Part shown: positions 23,364-24,193 of the stretch, piece by piece | How the letters are laid out: every line of letters starts with the position of its first letter | How positions within the stretch are numbered: the stretch's first letter is position 1 | NCBI GenBank assembly: GCA_030587525.1 | Contig: JAUQYW010000136.1 | Location: 1 to 24,193 of the forward strand | Length of the DNA stretch: 24,193 nt | DNA from: Candidatus Sigynarchaeota archaeon | GTDB taxonomy: Archaea > Asgardarchaeota > Lokiarchaeia > Sigynarchaeales > Sigynarchaeaceae | Direction of reading: 5' to 3' | The notes under the pieces: model-generated | Database searches by the model: none | What the model was told of the DNA's origin: nothing | What the model saw: the letters and a program-made list of their open reading frames with translations, nothing else | Translations under genes and position numbers: made by a program

Positions 23364-24193
23364 ATGTCCATCAACGGCAAAATCTTGAAGATAGATCTGG
23401 CGGCAAAAAAAACCAGTTCAGTCGCCATAGATCAAAAAGAGTACAAGCAATTCATCGGGGGCGCTGGAATGGCAGCGCGGATCTTGTATCCGATGCTCAA
23501 CGCGAAGGTGGAACCACTTTCTCCAGCGAATCCGTTGCTATTCATGGCAGGAGCGCTTGCTGGTACCTTGGCGCCGAACTTTGGCCGCCACGTCGTGTGC
23601 GCGCGATCGCCGCTGACAGGCATCTGGGGGGAATCGAACTGCGGCGGGACATGGGGCGCCGAACTCAAACTCGCGGGCTGGGACGGCGTGCTGTTGACCG
23701 GCGCATCGAAGGATTGGGTGTACATTGCCATCAAGGACGGCGACGTGCAGATCAAGGATGCTAAGGCATTGGTCGGGAAGCTGGTTTCCGACACGGAAAA
23801 TGCCATCCGAACCGAGCTCGGTGATAAGAAACTCCACATCTCCAGTATTGGCCCCGCCGGCGAGAAGCTAGTCAAGTATGCTGCGATCATCAGCGATGAT
23901 GGCAGGGCAGCGGGTCGTACGGGTATGGGCGCGGTTATGGGCTCGAAGAAAGTGAAGGCCATTTCTGTCATTGGGTCGAAAAAGCTGGAGATCAAGGATC
24001 CGGCCAAGTTTGACGAGGTTAAGAAACAATTGCAGTCGGAGATAAAGGAAAATTTCACGGCACAGATGTATGGCGAACTGGGTAATGCAGGATACGTCGA
24101 TATGGCCGCGGTCACGGGCGATATGAGCTTCAAGTATTTCACGCAAGGCTCGTGGGACGGCGCGTACAGCATTTCAGGCGCGAGTATGAAGGA
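23364..24193 (+). CDS. aor: Second aldehyde:ferredoxin oxidoreductase family enzyme (3' end cut off)
   Basis: The frame opens at ATG 23364 behind GAAGGG and remains open to the end of the window (276 complete codons). The translation starts MSINGKILKIDLAAKKTS and shows the AOR N-terminal domain: FIGGAGMAARILYP, SPLTGIWGESNCGG, ELKLAGWDGVLLTG, IGPAGEKLVKYAAI and GRTGMGAVMGSKKVKAI. These line the tungstopterin and its Mg2+/phosphate groups in characterised members. The cluster cysteines would lie beyond the window edge, so completeness cannot be judged. It is clearly diverged from the first AOR (for example GGAGMAA against GGRELTS), so the two are distinct paralogues rather than a recent duplicate, and they probably use different aldehydes. 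A hairpin terminator and separate promoter precede it. Confidence 0.9.
   Translation, partial: MSINGKILKIDLAAKKTSSVAIDQKEYKQFIGGAGMAARILYPMLNAKVEPLSPANPLLFMAGALAGTLAPNFGRHVVCARSPLTGIWGESNCGGTWGAELKLAGWDGVLLTGASKDWVYIAIKDGDVQIKDAKALVGKLVSDTENAIRTELGDKKLHISSIGPAGEKLVKYAAIISDDGRAAGRTGMGAVMGSKKVKAISVIGSKKLEIKDPAKFDEVKKQLQSEIKENFTAQMYGELGNAGYVDMAAVTGDMSFKYFTQGSWDGAYSISGASMK

Noticed and set aside
23432..24172. Minus-strand open frame (246 codons)
   Set aside because: Antisense to the second AOR, which has a ribosome site and clear family motifs.
1..24193. tRNA, rRNA, CRISPR array, insertion sequence or attachment site
   Set aside because: No cloverleaf with a T-arm motif, no regularly spaced direct repeats, no transposase or integrase and no terminal repeats were found by eye.

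Overview
The window looks archaeal, and an Asgard (Promethearchaeota) origin is the best guess, with moderate confidence. Several start regions carry archaeal TATA-like boxes 25-40 bases upstream, often with very short leaders, and some starts are GTG or TTG behind GGTG/AGGTGA-type ribosome sites. Two tungsten aldehyde:ferredoxin oxidoreductases (AORs), a NosD/PKD surface protein, a giant SIR2-TPR protein and a membrane-anchored longin/roadblock-like protein point the same way. No rRNA, tRNA, CRISPR array or transposase was seen. The exact lineage cannot be settled by reading alone.

Layout. 1-3491 (minus): a large surface protein (right-handed beta-helix, five PKD domains, C-terminal membrane anchor, cytoplasmic tail), followed after 13 bases by a truncated gene at the window edge. 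3724-5210 (minus): a split UxaA-family dehydratase (large subunit plus small SAF subunit). It is divergent from a fold-type-III PLP enzyme (5304-6488). 6591-6989 (minus): a small membrane protein. 6990-7343: an intergenic stretch with strong hairpins and a possible small RNA. 7344-12293 (minus): a 1649-residue SIR2-TPR protein behind an MFS/GPH-type transporter (12438-13790). 13883-14452: a HEAT-like protein. 14471-16159 (minus): an IlvD/Edd dehydratase. It is divergent from a membrane-anchored longin-like protein (16319-17212) that is followed closely by a multi-winged-helix regulator (17229-18014). 18128-19360: a LarA-family nickel-pincer racemase, convergent with a membrane-tailed creatininase-family hydrolase (19366-20493). 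20613-22340: an AOR. 22506-23108: an SCP-2-like lipid-binding protein. 23364 to the end: a second, truncated AOR.

How it may work together (inference). Apart from the surface protein and the SIR2-TPR gene, most genes fit an accessory island for uptake and breakdown of hydroxy, sugar or amino acids. The GPH-type porter would import substrate. UxaA and IlvD dehydratases and the PLP enzyme would dehydrate or deaminate it, LarA would invert a 2-hydroxy-acid centre, and the creatininase-like enzyme would open a cyclic amide or lactone. The AORs would oxidise the resulting aldehydes with ferredoxin. The longin-like/winged-helix pair is the obvious candidate for local control. The SIR2-TPR protein resembles NAD-depleting immune effectors in architecture, with both catalytic residues present, and is the best candidate for an undescribed system.
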